Assembly (NCBI RefSeq): GCF_003664125.1
Contig: NZ_RCCP01000001.1
Span: forward strand, 62,001-126,000
Direction: 5' to 3'
Length of the DNA: 64,000 nucleotides
Origin: Planococcus citreus
GTDB taxonomy: Bacteria; Bacillota; Bacilli; Bacillales_A; Planococcaceae
Below the pieces are notes generated by a model. It saw only the letters and a list, made by a program, of their open reading frames with translations, was not told the origin of the DNA and searched no databases. The first letter of the stretch is position 1. Each line of letters starts with the position of its first letter. Below, piece after piece: positions 44,437-53,828 of the stretch. A program made the position numbers and the translations under genes.

Positions 44437-44992
44437 TCTCCATTTTTTTGGCCGATTTCACTACAGACAGCAAGGCAGACAGTTCAAAGAACCGCTCTTT
44501 ATCTCCTGCATCCAGTGCTTCGTCAATTTTTTTGAGGATCGTTTCTTCCTGGTAAGACGACAAACTCTCATTTAATACCTTTTCTGCTATCAAGCGGTCC
44601 TGTTCGCTGACCGATGCCCCTTTTGGCATATGTGGATTCTCTTCCAACACCGCCAAGTAAAGCGGCGCAGGCGGAATGCTTGGGAAATTCAATTGCACAT
44701 ACAAAGGTTCATCGGGATGGAGCCTGAGATCGTGGAAAGACTTTTCAGCATCAGCGGTCATCAGCTTGCCTTTATAGAATTGGAACGGGATTTGTTTAGA
44801 TTCAGTCGTCGACATGACCATGGCACGGGGACAATAATGCGCTTCTTCCACAAAATGCGTTTTCTCCAGCAATTCATCATTGCTCAACAAGTAGTTGAGG
44901 ATCCAAATGCATTCACGCCTTTTCATCTTATAAGACCCGAGGAACCAGCGGACAAATTGTTTTTTCTCCCCTACAGAAACAGATGCAGTCAT
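44429..44992 (-). CDS. ypiB: YpiB/ReoY family protein (UPF0302)
   Basis: The 187-residue soluble protein has the UPF0302 N-terminal domain (KKQFVRWFLGSYKMKRRECI near 9-28, CPRAMVMST near 58) and the C-terminal IDEAL domain (DEALDAGDKERFFELSALL). The Listeria homologue ReoY promotes ClpCP-dependent turnover of MurA, tying peptidoglycan precursor supply to PrkA signalling. The same role is inferred here. ATG 44992 after AAAGGGGGAG is preferred over the upstream 45010. Confidence 0.87.
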   Translation of the reverse strand: MTASVSVGEKKQFVRWFLGSYKMKRRECIWILNYLLSNDELLEKTHFVEEAHYCPRAMVMSTTESKQIPFQFYKGKLMTADAEKSFHDLRLHPDEPLYVQLNFPSIPPAPLYLAVLEENPHMPKGASVSEQDRLIAEKVLNESLSSYQEETILKKIDEALDAGDKERFFELSALLSVVKSAKKMESD

Positions 44993-45006
44993 ATCGTCTC
45001 CCCCTT

Positions 45007-46260
45007 TCATTCAAACGATTGCAGCCAATCGAACCACTGCGGGTTTTCCGGCTCCAGCGCTTGAAGCTGTTTGATTATTTCGAGAGCGCGGTCGCGTTTC
45101 CCTTCCTCTATCAAAAATAAGGCGTAGGATTCGAGGAATTCGGGATCGTCGGAAAATGCCGGATAGGCTTTATCGTAATATTCCAAAGCTTTTCCGAACT
45201 GTTCTGTCCGGTCGTACGCTTTAGCAATCATCGGATACAATGCATGCCAGTCATTGCCGCTTTCCACAGCCATCGACGCAAGCTCAAGCAATTCTTTGTC
45301 CCGCTCTTCTGTATGGAAATAAGAGATTAATGCATAAAGGGCTTCCATGTATTCGGGGTCGAGTGCGATCGCCTGGCGGAGCATTTCGACGCCTTCTTCC
45401 CCTTTGCCAAGCTTCAACGCAAGTTTTCCTGCAAACAAATACAATTCCTTGTCGAACTCATCACGTGCGAGCCCTTCTTTGATGGCATCGTAAGCACGTT
45501 TGTAATCTTCCATCATGTTGAAGCACTGCGCTTTCAATAAATAAGCAGAGAAGTAATCGGGGTCGGCACCTAGAAGTTCATCGAGCCGCTTGACCGACAA
45601 TTCATATTGTTTCGCCTGGAAAGCGGCAAATGCAGCGCCGAATAATACGTCAGGCTGGGCTTCGTCTTCCAAAGCGCGCTCATAATAAGGTAAAGCTTCC
45701 TCGTAAGCCGCACCTGCGCTATAGACTTCAGCCAAGCGTTCGTTCAGGTTAACGCCATCGATTTTGACATTGCGGCTTTCCAGTTCTTGATAGATGCGTG
45801 CAGACTCAAGGTAGCGCCCCGAGTCAAGCAAAAGTTCCGCTTTTGCCTGCTGCAGCAGCGGTTCGTCGGGCATCAGGCCGATCGCTTCGTCCAGCCGCAG
45901 TTCCGCTGCCTCAAGAAGCCCCTGCAGCTGAAACAGGTCCGCTAGCGTGACCAGTGCCTGAGGGTATAATTCATCGTCTTTTGGGATCGCCATCAACTCA
46001 TTGAGCGCCTCGTCTTCACGGTCGGCATCAATCAGCAGTTTAGAACGGTCGACACGCAATTGCGCCTCTTCCGGAAACATATACTGAAGATGCTCCACTA
46101 CGCGGAGCGCTTCTTCGATAAAACCGATTTCCTGCAACCATTCCATAACTGCATATTGTTCATCGGGATCGCCTTTCAGCAAATATTGTTCGAGCATTGT
46201 ATCGAGCGCAGCCGTATCTCCGGCTTGCACCGCTTCTTGGATCTTTTGTAAAGTTGCCAT
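45007..46260 (-). CDS. ypiA: TPR-repeat protein YpiA
   Basis: A helical protein of about 417 residues made almost entirely of TPR-like repeats of about 34 residues (for example AAYEEALPYYERALEDEAQP and FGKALEYYDKAYPAF). It has no catalytic motif and is probably a scaffold. It is the first gene of ypiA-ypiB-ypiF; ypiB starts about 15 bases after its stop. Three ATG/GTG codons lie close together at the start; 46260 is best placed after AGGTG. Confidence 0.87.
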   Translation of the reverse strand: MATLQKIQEAVQAGDTAALDTMLEQYLLKGDPDEQYAVMEWLQEIGFIEEALRVVEHLQYMFPEEAQLRVDRSKLLIDADREDEALNELMAIPKDDELYPQALVTLADLFQLQGLLEAAELRLDEAIGLMPDEPLLQQAKAELLLDSGRYLESARIYQELESRNVKIDGVNLNERLAEVYSAGAAYEEALPYYERALEDEAQPDVLFGAAFAAFQAKQYELSVKRLDELLGADPDYFSAYLLKAQCFNMMEDYKRAYDAIKEGLARDEFDKELYLFAGKLALKLGKGEEGVEMLRQAIALDPEYMEALYALISYFHTEERDKELLELASMAVESGNDWHALYPMIAKAYDRTEQFGKALEYYDKAYPAFSDDPEFLESYALFLIEEGKRDRALEIIKQLQALEPENPQWFDWLQSFE

Positions 46261-46326
46261 TTGCATCACCTATTCCTTGCCGTTATATAGTTATCGTACA
46301 CGAAACCATCATGCTAGCATAATAAA

Positions 46327-46346
46327 AACTCCCCCGAAGGAGAGTT
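46327..46346 (-). terminator. Terminator overlapping the aroA stop codon
   Basis: A short stem AACTC-CC/GG-GAGTT with a GAA-type loop overlaps the aroA stop and is followed on the minus strand by TTTTTATT. Confidence 0.78.
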
Positions 46347-47628
46347 ATTGTGTCAGCTTATCCAGATGTTCAAAAAAGTTCGGGTAAGAGATCGAAATAC
46401 AGCCCGGATCGTCAATCGTTACTGGGCCATCTGCGATAAGCGCAGCGACTGCGGCCATCATGCCGAGACGGTGATCGCCATAGCTATTCATCGCTGCGCC
46501 AGTCAATGGAGTCGGCCCTTGTATGACCATTCCGTCTTCTGTCGCTTCGATATCGGCCCCGAGTTTTTTCAGCTCGGTGACGACCGCCTGTATGCGGTCG
46601 GTTTCTTTGACGCGCAATTCTTCCGCATCGCGGATGACCGTTTTGCCGTGAGCTTGCGTCGCCACAAGCGCAATCAATGGAATTTCATCGATCAACCTCG
46701 GAATGACATCGCCCCCGATGTCCGTGCCCCTCAAAGAAGTGCTGCGGACCGTCAAATCTGCAGCGTGTTCCCCTTCGGATGTATGGCCGCTTGCTTGTAT
46801 GTCCGCACCCATAGCTTTAAACACATCAAGCAAGCCTGTACGCGTCGGGTTGACGCCGACGTTTTCTAATTGGATTTCACTGCCTTGAGCAATGAGTGCC
46901 GCCCCGATCATAAAAGCAGCGGAGGAGATATCGCCTGGCACCTGGACATGCGCAGCACGCAATTCCTGTCCGCCGCTCAATGAAATGACATCGCCATCGC
47001 GGGAGATGTCCGCTCCGAAATGCTTCAGCATAATCTCTGTATGGTCCCGTGACGGAACCGGTTCATGGACAGTCGTGGTACCTCGCGCCGATAATCCCGC
47101 AAGCAGCACCGCTGACTTCACCTGTGCGCTTGCAACAGGCATCGTATAGTCGATTGCCTGAAGAGCTGTCCCTTGAACGGCAATCGGCGTAAAATGGCCA
47201 TTGGCGCGCCCGCGGATATCCGCTCCCATCAAACGCAACGGTTCAACGATGCGCTTCATCGGGCGGCGTGCGATGGATTCGTCCCCTGCCATGACCGAAT
47301 GGAAATCAGTGCCCGCGAGCAAACCGAGCATCAAGCGCGTCGTCGTGCCTGAATTTCCGGTATCCAATACGACATCCGGCTCTTTCCAGGCTTTCCGGCC
47401 GCCGCTTGTCACTGTCACGTGTTCGCCGTCTATTTGGATATCGATTCCGAGCGAACGAAAACAGCTGATGGTGCTTAAGCAGTCGTCTCCCATCAGGAAA
47501 CCTTCGATGGTCGTCGTTCCCTGTGCCAGTGCGCCGAACATGATGGCCCGGTGTGAGATAGACTTATCCCCGGGCACTTGAACGCTACCCGTTAGCGCAG
47601 GTTTTGCGTAACTGATCGTTTTGGACAT
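46345..47628 (-). CDS. aroA: 3-phosphoshikimate 1-carboxyvinyltransferase (EPSP synthase)
   Basis: The 427-residue enzyme has the PEP-site motif GDKSISHRAIMFGALA (about 20-35), GNSGTTTRLM near 92, SRDHTEIML near 195 and the late GDHRLGMM near 385. It condenses shikimate 3-phosphate with PEP. ATG 47628 is preferred to 47637 because GAAAGGA is then nine bases away. It is the last gene of the aro run; the B. subtilis name is aroE. Confidence 0.96.
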   Translation of the reverse strand: MSKTISYAKPALTGSVQVPGDKSISHRAIMFGALAQGTTTIEGFLMGDDCLSTISCFRSLGIDIQIDGEHVTVTSGGRKAWKEPDVVLDTGNSGTTTRLMLGLLAGTDFHSVMAGDESIARRPMKRIVEPLRLMGADIRGRANGHFTPIAVQGTALQAIDYTMPVASAQVKSAVLLAGLSARGTTTVHEPVPSRDHTEIMLKHFGADISRDGDVISLSGGQELRAAHVQVPGDISSAAFMIGAALIAQGSEIQLENVGVNPTRTGLLDVFKAMGADIQASGHTSEGEHAADLTVRSTSLRGTDIGGDVIPRLIDEIPLIALVATQAHGKTVIRDAEELRVKETDRIQAVVTELKKLGADIEATEDGMVIQGPTPLTGAAMNSYGDHRLGMMAAVAALIADGPVTIDDPGCISISYPNFFEHLDKLTQ

Positions 47629-47642
47629 GAATTTCATTCCTT

Positions 47643-48731
47643 TCAGGAGATATACGTATCATAAGCGGTCCGTTCGGAAAAGACGCGTTGCGCACTTTCC
47701 CGGTCTTCCGCAGTCTGGAAACTAAGGACAAGAATCCCGAAGACATCTTCACGAGTCTCCAAAATCCTCAAATTGACGATGCTGATGCCGGCTTCCGCCA
47801 GATAGCCCGTCATTTCCGAGATGATCCCCGGCACGTCGGGGATATCGATATACAAATCAAATACGGAATACATGGCACCGTGCCCTGCAACCGGCAGTTC
47901 ATCACGCGTTTCCTTCGCTTTCGCGAAAAAGCGGTGAATCGGTTCGGGCTCGTTCTTCTGCAAGATCTCGCGCAAATGCGCCATCTGGTCCATCCAGTGG
48001 TCCAGCTGTTCGACAATCATCTCATTGTTTTGCGTCGTGATGTCACGCCACATATCCGGGTTCGCCGAAGCGATTCGCGTCGTATCGCGGAAACCGCCCG
48101 CTGCGAGCTGCCGCGCGAACGGGAATTGCTCTTCACGGTCCAGTTGATGGACCAGAGCAGCTGCGATCAAATGGGGGAAATGGCTGACAATCGCCGTCAT
48201 ATGATCGTGTTCTTTCGCTTCGAGCACTTTGATCTTCGCTTTGGTGACCGACAATAGCCCAACTAGTTTCTCAACGTTTTCCTCAGCCGTCTCTTTGCCG
48301 GGCGTCAAGATATAGAAGGCATTTTCAAAGAGCACTTCTTTGGCGGCTTCGACACCGCTTTTATGGGAACCGGCCATCGGGTGGCCGCCGATAAAGGTAT
48401 ACTCCAACTTTTCTGCAGCTTCCATAATTTGGACTTTCGTGCTGCCAGTGTCTGTCAAAATGACATTTTCTTTTAAATCCCAGTATTTACTTCGTTCCAT
48501 TAATTTGACAGTTGCCCCGACGGGCGTAGCAAAAACGATGACATCAGCCGCAGCCGCTGCCTGCTCAAGAGAAGGCGGCGAGCTTTGGATGATGCCCATT
48601 TTGAAAGCTTTTCTGGCAGTCAATGCGTCCGCATCATAGCCCGATACATGAACATCTTCATTGCGCTGCAATGCTTTTGCCAAGGACCCGCCAATCAATC
48701 CGAGGCCGATAATGAGGACTTCAGTTTTCAC
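47643..48731 (-). CDS. tyrA: Prephenate dehydrogenase with ACT domain
   Basis: The 362-residue enzyme has the NAD motif IIGLGLIGGSLAKAL (about 6-20), the catalytic GGHPMAGSHKSGVEAA near 116-131 and a C-terminal ACT domain (about 290-360) likely to bind tyrosine. It converts prephenate to 4-hydroxyphenylpyruvate. It overlaps aroH by four bases. In B. subtilis hisC and the trp genes lie between these two; here they are missing. Confidence 0.95.
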   Translation of the reverse strand: MKTEVLIIGLGLIGGSLAKALQRNEDVHVSGYDADALTARKAFKMGIIQSSPPSLEQAAAAADVIVFATPVGATVKLMERSKYWDLKENVILTDTGSTKVQIMEAAEKLEYTFIGGHPMAGSHKSGVEAAKEVLFENAFYILTPGKETAEENVEKLVGLLSVTKAKIKVLEAKEHDHMTAIVSHFPHLIAAALVHQLDREEQFPFARQLAAGGFRDTTRIASANPDMWRDITTQNNEMIVEQLDHWMDQMAHLREILQKNEPEPIHRFFAKAKETRDELPVAGHGAMYSVFDLYIDIPDVPGIISEMTGYLAEAGISIVNLRILETREDVFGILVLSFQTAEDRESAQRVFSERTAYDTYIS

Positions 48732-49111
48732 GCTTGGCTCACCTGGCTTTTCTGGGATAGATCAGGACGCAATTTCACAGCATCATTCATGTAGATGTGC
48801 TGGATTTTATCCTGTGCAAGTTTCGTATTGACGTGCATCATCACGCGAATGCATAGCGGCATGCTGCCAGGCACATCCATTTCATGAGTACACATGACCG
48901 GCACATACGTCCAGCCTTCGATAGTGCGTACGGCCTTTGCAGGAAAAGCTGCAGAAATATCCGTCGTCGTCGATACGATGACCGAAGCCACTTCATCCGG
49001 TTCAATGCCGTTTTCTTTGGCCATTTCCAAGACCAGGCGACGCGTTTGCTCCAAAATTTCGGGCGCTTCATCTTTTGTGATAGTGATGGCGCCTCTGACT
49101 CCTCGAATCAT
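48728..49111 (-). CDS. aroH: Chorismate mutase, AroH type
   Basis: The 127-residue protein is the trimeric AroH-fold mutase. RGVRGAITI at 3-11 gives the active-site Arg, and SVIVSTTTDISAAFPAKAVR near 61-80 and VPVMCTHEMDV near 89 complete the site. It converts chorismate to prephenate. The start overlaps the aroB stop and the stop overlaps tyrA, so it is tightly coupled. Confidence 0.96.
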   Translation of the reverse strand: MIRGVRGAITITKDEAPEILEQTRRLVLEMAKENGIEPDEVASVIVSTTTDISAAFPAKAVRTIEGWTYVPVMCTHEMDVPGSMPLCIRVMMHVNTKLAQDKIQHIYMNDAVKLRPDLSQKSQVSQA

Positions 49112-50184
49112 CAGATCATCTCCTTGATCGTTTTTCTCAGCTTGTCGTAAGCCGCTTGTGCTCGTTGTTCTGGAACCGTTTCAATATATGGCCGGCCTAC
49201 TGCGCCAAGCAATACGAAGTTCAGTGCAGCAGCGGTCGATTTTTTGTCTTTTTTCATATAAGGCAATAGTTCATCGAATGGCATATTAACCAATAGCTCG
49301 AGCGGATAACGGTTCACTTTCGCCCAATTCAAGAGACGCGGCAACTCGGGGCTTTCGGACAATTCAAGTGCATAGGCCATGCCAAGCACGACCGCTTCTC
49401 CATGGGTCAGTTTACCATAACCCAAATGTGCTTCGATGGCATGGGCCAGCGTATGGCCGAAATTGAGGAACTTGCGGACACCGCCTTCAAACTCATCTTC
49501 TTCAACAATTGCCGATTTGACGGCGATCCCTTTTTCCAGATGCCCTTCGAGTTCCTGTCCGGACATCGTGCTGAAATCTTGGTACCCCATCAGTTCATCC
49601 AGCCAGCCTTCATTCGAAATGAATGCATGCTTGATTACTTCAGCCATCCCTGAACGAATTTCATTTTCAGGCAAGGTCTGGAGAAAGTCGCCGTCGTAAA
49701 TGACCGCACGCGGCTGATAGAAGGTACCGATCATGTTCTTGCCGAGCGGATGGTTGATGGCGGTTTTGCCACCCACAGCGCTATCATGGGCCAAGATCGT
49801 TGTCGGCACTTGGATAAAAGGAACTCCGCGCATGAAAGTCGATGCGACAAAGCCAGCCAGATCCCCGACTGCGCCTCCCCCAAATGCGAGAATGACCGTA
49901 TTTCGCGAGCAATTCTCCGAAAGCAAAAAGCTATGGCAATCCATAAAACTTTCGGCTGATTTCGCTCCTTCACCTGCTGGGACGCGGAAAACTTTCGGCT
50001 GAAAATCCTCCAGCGCCTCGAGCAGCTGCGGCAAATGCAGTTCAGCCACTTGGCTATCTGCGATTACGACGACTTGGTCAGCTGCAGCGAGCAAATCACG
50101 ATAGTGCTTTGCCAGCAGCTTGACCGCTCCTTGTCCGATATGCACCGTATATGGATGTTCAGTCTCGACCCGCAACTCCCTCAT
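49111..50184 (-). CDS. aroB: 3-dehydroquinate synthase
   Basis: The 357-residue NAD- and Zn-dependent enzyme contains FGGGAVGDLAGFVASTFMRG near 100-119, PTTILAHDSAVGGKTAINHP near 126-145 and the zinc ligands in the E/H motifs (RSGMAEVIKHA, NFGHTLAHAIE, LTHGEAVVLGM). It makes the first ring of the shikimate pathway. It lies three bases after aroC. Confidence 0.97.
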   Translation of the reverse strand: MRELRVETEHPYTVHIGQGAVKLLAKHYRDLLAAADQVVVIADSQVAELHLPQLLEALEDFQPKVFRVPAGEGAKSAESFMDCHSFLLSENCSRNTVILAFGGGAVGDLAGFVASTFMRGVPFIQVPTTILAHDSAVGGKTAINHPLGKNMIGTFYQPRAVIYDGDFLQTLPENEIRSGMAEVIKHAFISNEGWLDELMGYQDFSTMSGQELEGHLEKGIAVKSAIVEEDEFEGGVRKFLNFGHTLAHAIEAHLGYGKLTHGEAVVLGMAYALELSESPELPRLLNWAKVNRYPLELLVNMPFDELLPYMKKDKKSTAAALNFVLLGAVGRPYIETVPEQRAQAAYDKLRKTIKEMI

Positions 50185-50187
50185 GGA

Positions 50188-51360
50188 TTAAAACTCCTTT
50201 GTATAGGCTTTATAGCTTTCGATGTTCTTTTTCAGCCGCGGCAATTGGTCCGCGTCGAATTGTTCAAGCAATGCATTTGCCGCTTCAAAAGCAACGACGT
50301 GTTCTGCCACGATCGACGCTGCCGGAACCGCACAGCTGTCTGAGCGTTCGATGCTTGCCTGGAACGGCTCTTTTGTTTCGATGTCCACGCTCTTCAAAGG
50401 TTTATAGAGCGTTGGGATTGGCTTCATGACGCCGCGGACGATGATCGGCATGCCCGTCGTCATCCCGCCTTCAAAGCCACCAAGGTTGTTCGTGCTGCGG
50501 GCATATCCCGCTTCTTCATCCCAAATGATTTCATCATGGACTTCACTGCCTGGGCGGCGCGCCATTTCGAATCCAAGGCCGAACTCTACGCCCTTGAATG
50601 CGTTGATGCTCATGACGGAAGCTGCGATTTTCGCATCCAGTTTGCGGTCATAATGCACATAACTGCCAATTCCGGCTGGCATGCCTTCCACGATGACTTC
50701 TACAGTACCGCCGATCGAGTCGCCGTTTTTCTTCGTGGCATCGATCAAATCGGTCATTTCCTTTGTTTTTGATGAGTCTGCGCAATAAACGGCATCCTGT
50801 TCGACAATGTCGCGGATTTCATCTGCGGATTTTCCGATATAGCTTGCCGGGTCGACTTTAATGCCGCCGATTTCTGTCACGTGTGACACGATTTTGACGC
50901 CGAGTTCTGAGAGGAGCTGCTTGGCCACTGCGCCAACTGCTACGCGCACGGTCGTCTCACGTGCAGAAGAACGTTCCAATACGTTCCGGAGGTCACGGTG
51001 GCCATATTTCATGCCACCGTTCAAATCAGCATGCCCAGGGCGCGGGCGCGTCAATTGACGTTTCACTTCATCGGTTTCTTCGATCGGTTCGATGCCCATT
51101 ACATTTGTCCAGTGCTTCCAATCGTCGTTCTTGACGACAAGTGCGACAGGAGAACCTAAAGTCTTCCCGTGGCGGACGCCTGAAACGATTTCTACCGTAT
51201 CTGTCTCGATTTGCATGCGGCGGCCACGGCCATGGCCTCCCTGGCGCCGTTTCAACTCTTTATTGATCATTTCCGCCGTCAAAGGCAATTGCGCTGGCAA
51301 CCCTTCAATAATGGCGGTCAATTGTGGACCGTGAGATTCTCCTGCTGTTAAGTAACGCAT
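50188..51360 (-). CDS. aroC: Chorismate synthase
   Basis: The 390-residue FMN-dependent enzyme has all three signature regions: GESHGPQL at 7-14, [20 protein letters not shown] near 117-136 with [15 protein letters not shown] next to it, and [11 protein letters not shown] late in the chain. It is the first gene of aroC-aroB-aroH-tyrA-aroA. The 230-base gap upstream holds a weak TATAGT -10 candidate near 51406. The B. subtilis name is aroF. Confidence 0.97.
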   Translation of the reverse strand: MRYLTAGESHGPQLTAIIEGLPAQLPLTAEMINKELKRRQGGHGRGRRMQIETDTVEIVSGVRHGKTLGSPVALVVKNDDWKHWTNVMGIEPIEETDEVKRQLTRPRPGHADLNGGMKYGHRDLRNVLERSSARETTVRVAVGAVAKQLLSELGVKIVSHVTEIGGIKVDPASYIGKSADEIRDIVEQDAVYCADSSKTKEMTDLIDATKKNGDSIGGTVEVIVEGMPAGIGSYVHYDRKLDAKIAASVMSINAFKGVEFGLGFEMARRPGSEVHDEIIWDEEAGYARSTNNLGGFEGGMTTGMPIIVRGVMKPIPTLYKPLKSVDIETKEPFQASIERSDSCAVPAASIVAEHVVAFEAANALLEQFDADQLPRLKKNIESYKAYTKEF

Positions 51361-51439
51361 GTACGCTTTCTCCCTTCAACGTGCTAAAGTATTTAAGTAA
51401 CACTATACCATATGGCATTTGTTCAATTCTATCCTAAAT

Positions 51440-51547
51440 ATGAAGAAAACTAAACATTCGAATAGCAATAAACCCGCGCCACCAAAAGTAATCGCTTTCA
51501 TTTTCCTGTTTATTTGTACACTTCTTGTTTCTCCAATAGCTCCTTAA
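51440..51547 (+). CDS. Possible 35-residue small membrane peptide (low confidence)
   Basis: A plus-strand ATG frame between divergently placed aroC and the ndk terminator encodes a Lys/Asn/Pro-rich N-terminus (MKKTKHSNSNKPAPPK) followed by a hydrophobic stretch IAFIFLFICTLLVS. The arrangement is typical of a small membrane peptide, and a strong hairpin follows within ten bases. No convincing ribosome site is seen before the ATG, so this may be chance. Confidence 0.25.
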   Translation: MKKTKHSNSNKPAPPKVIAFIFLFICTLLVSPIAP

Positions 51548-51553
51548 AATAAA

Positions 51554-51583
51554 AAAATGCGGCCGATTGCGCGGCCGCATTTT
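51554..51583. terminator. Terminator of ndk (bidirectional)
   Basis: A 12-bp perfect stem AAAATGCGGCCG with an ATTGCG loop and an A/T tract on each side lies 12 bases after the ndk stop. Confidence 0.92.
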
Positions 51584-51594
51584 CAATAGTTGGA

Positions 51595-52041
51595 TTAGTT
51601 AACCCAGCTGTTCATTGTTTTTTCGTAAGATACCAATTCTTCTTCTTTGAAGAACAAGCCGATTTCGCGCTCAGCGCTTTCAGCTGAATCGGAACCGTGG
51701 ATCATGTTTTTGCCGACAGTGACTGCGAAGTCGCCGCGGATCGTTCCTGGAGCTGCATCTTTCGGGTTAGTAGCTCCCATCATTTGACGCGCAGTCAAGA
51801 TGACGTTTTCGCCTTCCCAAACCATTGCGAAGACTGGTCCGGAAGTGATGAAGTCTACAAGTTCGCCGAAGAATGGGCGCTCTTTGTGCTCACCGTAATG
51901 CTGTTCAGCAAGCTCAGTCGGGATTTGCATCAATTTAGCGCCTGCCAAATGATAGCCTTTTTTCTCAAAACGGGAAACGATTTCACCGATGACATTGCGT
52001 TGGACACCATCAGGTTTTACCATCAAAAATGTTTTTTCCAT
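51595..52041 (-). CDS. ndk: Nucleoside diphosphate kinase
   Basis: The 148-residue enzyme has [13 protein letters not shown] near the N-terminus, MVWEGENVI, and the phospho-His motif [16 protein letters not shown], where His is phosphorylated. It balances NTP and dNTP pools. The frame extends to 52077; ATG 52041 with GAGGAGTG upstream gives the standard length. Confidence 0.97.
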   Translation of the reverse strand: MEKTFLMVKPDGVQRNVIGEIVSRFEKKGYHLAGAKLMQIPTELAEQHYGEHKERPFFGELVDFITSGPVFAMVWEGENVILTARQMMGATNPKDAAPGTIRGDFAVTVGKNMIHGSDSAESAEREIGLFFKEEELVSYEKTMNSWVN

Positions 52042-52127
52042 TATAGAACACTCCTCTGTTAAAAAGCTCGGGCACATTGCCCACCTTAAAAAATACTATC
52101 ATTGTCCGATCATTTGTCAACTGGAAA

Positions 52128-53102
52128 CTAAAACTTTCGCTTGCCGATGAAGAAGGCGATTTTGCGCATCGTTTTCATCGCGGGGCCTTTCGGCAAATAG
52201 TCCAGTTCTTTCAGCGCCTTTTCCAAATAACGCTCACTCATCCGCTTCGCTTCATCGACCGCACTGCTTGTGCGGATCGTGCGGACGATTTCCAGGCGTT
52301 TTTCATCGGAAATGTCCTGGTTCAAATTGTCACGGAGCATCTGATAGATCTGCGGATTCTGGCGCGCATATAAAATCGGCAAAGTAATATTGCCTTGAAT
52401 AAAATCGCTGCCAGCCGGCTTGCCCAATTCCTGGTCGCTGGCTGTGAAATCGAGGATATCGTCGATAATCTGGAACGACATGCCGATGAAATAACCAAAA
52501 CGGCGCAAATGCGCTGCAGTTTTCTCATCGGTTCCTGCCACCAAGGCCCCCAATTCACAGCTGGAAGAAATCAATAATGCGGTTTTGCGTTTGATGCGCC
52601 GCAAATAATCCCGCAAGCTTTGGTCAAGCCTATACTTGTCTTCGATCTGAATAATTTCGCCGCGGCACACTTCGATCAATGTCTTCGACAGAATATCATG
52701 GATTCTTGGCGATTCGATTTCCGTAATGCGTTCCAGCGCCCTGGCCAAAATGAAATCGCCTGTATACATCGCCACGCTATTATTCCATTCCGACTTAACG
52801 GTCGGGCGGCCTCTGCGAATCTCCGAATCATCTATGACATCATCGTGGACCAAAGATGCCATATGTATAAGTTCCAAAGGCACAGCGACCCGCTTCAGCA
52901 ATTCGATATCATAATCCCCGAATTTTCCGGCAAGCAAAACAAAAACAGGGCGGATCCGTTTTCCTCCGGCCTGCAATAAATGAAGAGAAGCATCATTTAA
53001 TAGAAGGGATTCGGAATCCACTGCCTGTTCCAGTTCTTTTTCGATTAGTTCTAGCTCCGGTTTCAGGTCGGAATAGAGCAATTTCAACTTCATCTTTTCC
53101 AC
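52128..53102 (-). CDS. hepT: Heptaprenyl diphosphate synthase component II
   Basis: A trans-prenyltransferase of 324 residues. The first Asp-rich motif is in LVHDDVIDDSEIRRGRPT near 85-102 and the second in QIIDDILDFTAS near 212. It is the catalytic large subunit of the two-component synthase that makes the menaquinone side chain; HepS is encoded two genes upstream. The start is a GTG seven bases after GGGAGAAGG at the end of menG. Confidence 0.95.
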   Translation of the reverse strand: MEKMKLKLLYSDLKPELELIEKELEQAVDSESLLLNDASLHLLQAGGKRIRPVFVLLAGKFGDYDIELLKRVAVPLELIHMASLVHDDVIDDSEIRRGRPTVKSEWNNSVAMYTGDFILARALERITEIESPRIHDILSKTLIEVCRGEIIQIEDKYRLDQSLRDYLRRIKRKTALLISSSCELGALVAGTDEKTAAHLRRFGYFIGMSFQIIDDILDFTASDQELGKPAGSDFIQGNITLPILYARQNPQIYQMLRDNLNQDISDEKRLEIVRTIRTSSAVDEAKRMSERYLEKALKELDYLPKGPAMKTMRKIAFFIGKRKF

Positions 53103-53124
53103 TTAATAACCTTCTCCCGCTTGT

Positions 53125-53823
53125 TTACTTTTTCAATCCCATATGGAGGGCAGCAGCCCCTCCTGAGTACGGTTTGTATTTGACTTTGTCGAAACCGACC
53201 TTGCTGAACAGTTTCGCAAGCTCTTTCATGCCTGGGAACGTTTTTGCTGATTCCTGAAGCCACGAATACTCTTTATAGCTTTTCGCAAAAAGCTTGCCGA
53301 ATACTGGCATGACAAAACGGAAATACATCCGGAAAAACGGCTTGAATACAATGCTTTCAGGCTGTGAAGTCTCCAAGCAGGCAATCATGCCCCCAGGTTT
53401 CAAGACTCTGTGCATTTCTGATAGCACCTGTTCGTAGTCCGGCACATTGCGCAGCCCAAAACCGATTGTTGCAAAATCGAATGAGTTGTCAGGGTAAGGC
53501 AAAGACATCGCGTTTCCTTGCACCAATTCGACTTGAGGCATATGGGCTGTTTTTTGATGACCGACATTCAGCATGTTCTGGCTGAAGTCCAATCCGACCA
53601 CACGACCAGTAGGCCCTGCAGCTTCTCCAAGCGCAATGGTCCAGTCCGCCGTGCCGCAGCAGACATCGATGCAGGACGCGCCTTTTGCTACTTGCATTTT
53701 GTGCATCGTGTCGTTGCGCCATTTATTGTGTTGCTGAAAGCTGATGACCGAATTCATCTGGTCATAGTTTTCGGAAATTTTTTCAAACACTTCGTGAACT
53801 CGTTGTTCTTTCGTTTTCTGCAT
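53125..53823 (-). CDS. menG: Demethylmenaquinone methyltransferase
   Basis: A SAM-dependent methyltransferase of 232 residues. [17 protein letters not shown] at about 20-36 and the SAM motif [11 protein letters not shown] near 52-62 are present, with [10 protein letters not shown] and the C-terminal GGAAALHMG. It carries out the last step of menaquinone synthesis. Several ATG codons lie at the start; 53823 is eight bases after AAGGA and matches the B. subtilis N-terminus. It lies between hepS and hepT, the standard menaquinone tail cluster. Confidence 0.96.
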   Translation of the reverse strand: MQKTKEQRVHEVFEKISENYDQMNSVISFQQHNKWRNDTMHKMQVAKGASCIDVCCGTADWTIALGEAAGPTGRVVGLDFSQNMLNVGHQKTAHMPQVELVQGNAMSLPYPDNSFDFATIGFGLRNVPDYEQVLSEMHRVLKPGGMIACLETSQPESIVFKPFFRMYFRFVMPVFGKLFAKSYKEYSWLQESAKTFPGMKELAKLFSKVGFDKVKYKPYSGGAAALHMGLKK

Positions 53824-53828
53824 CATCG

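Noticed and set aside
51361..51440. TRAP binding site in the aroC leader
   Set aside because: Only a few scattered TAG triplets are seen, not the regularly spaced run of about ten that TRAP needs.
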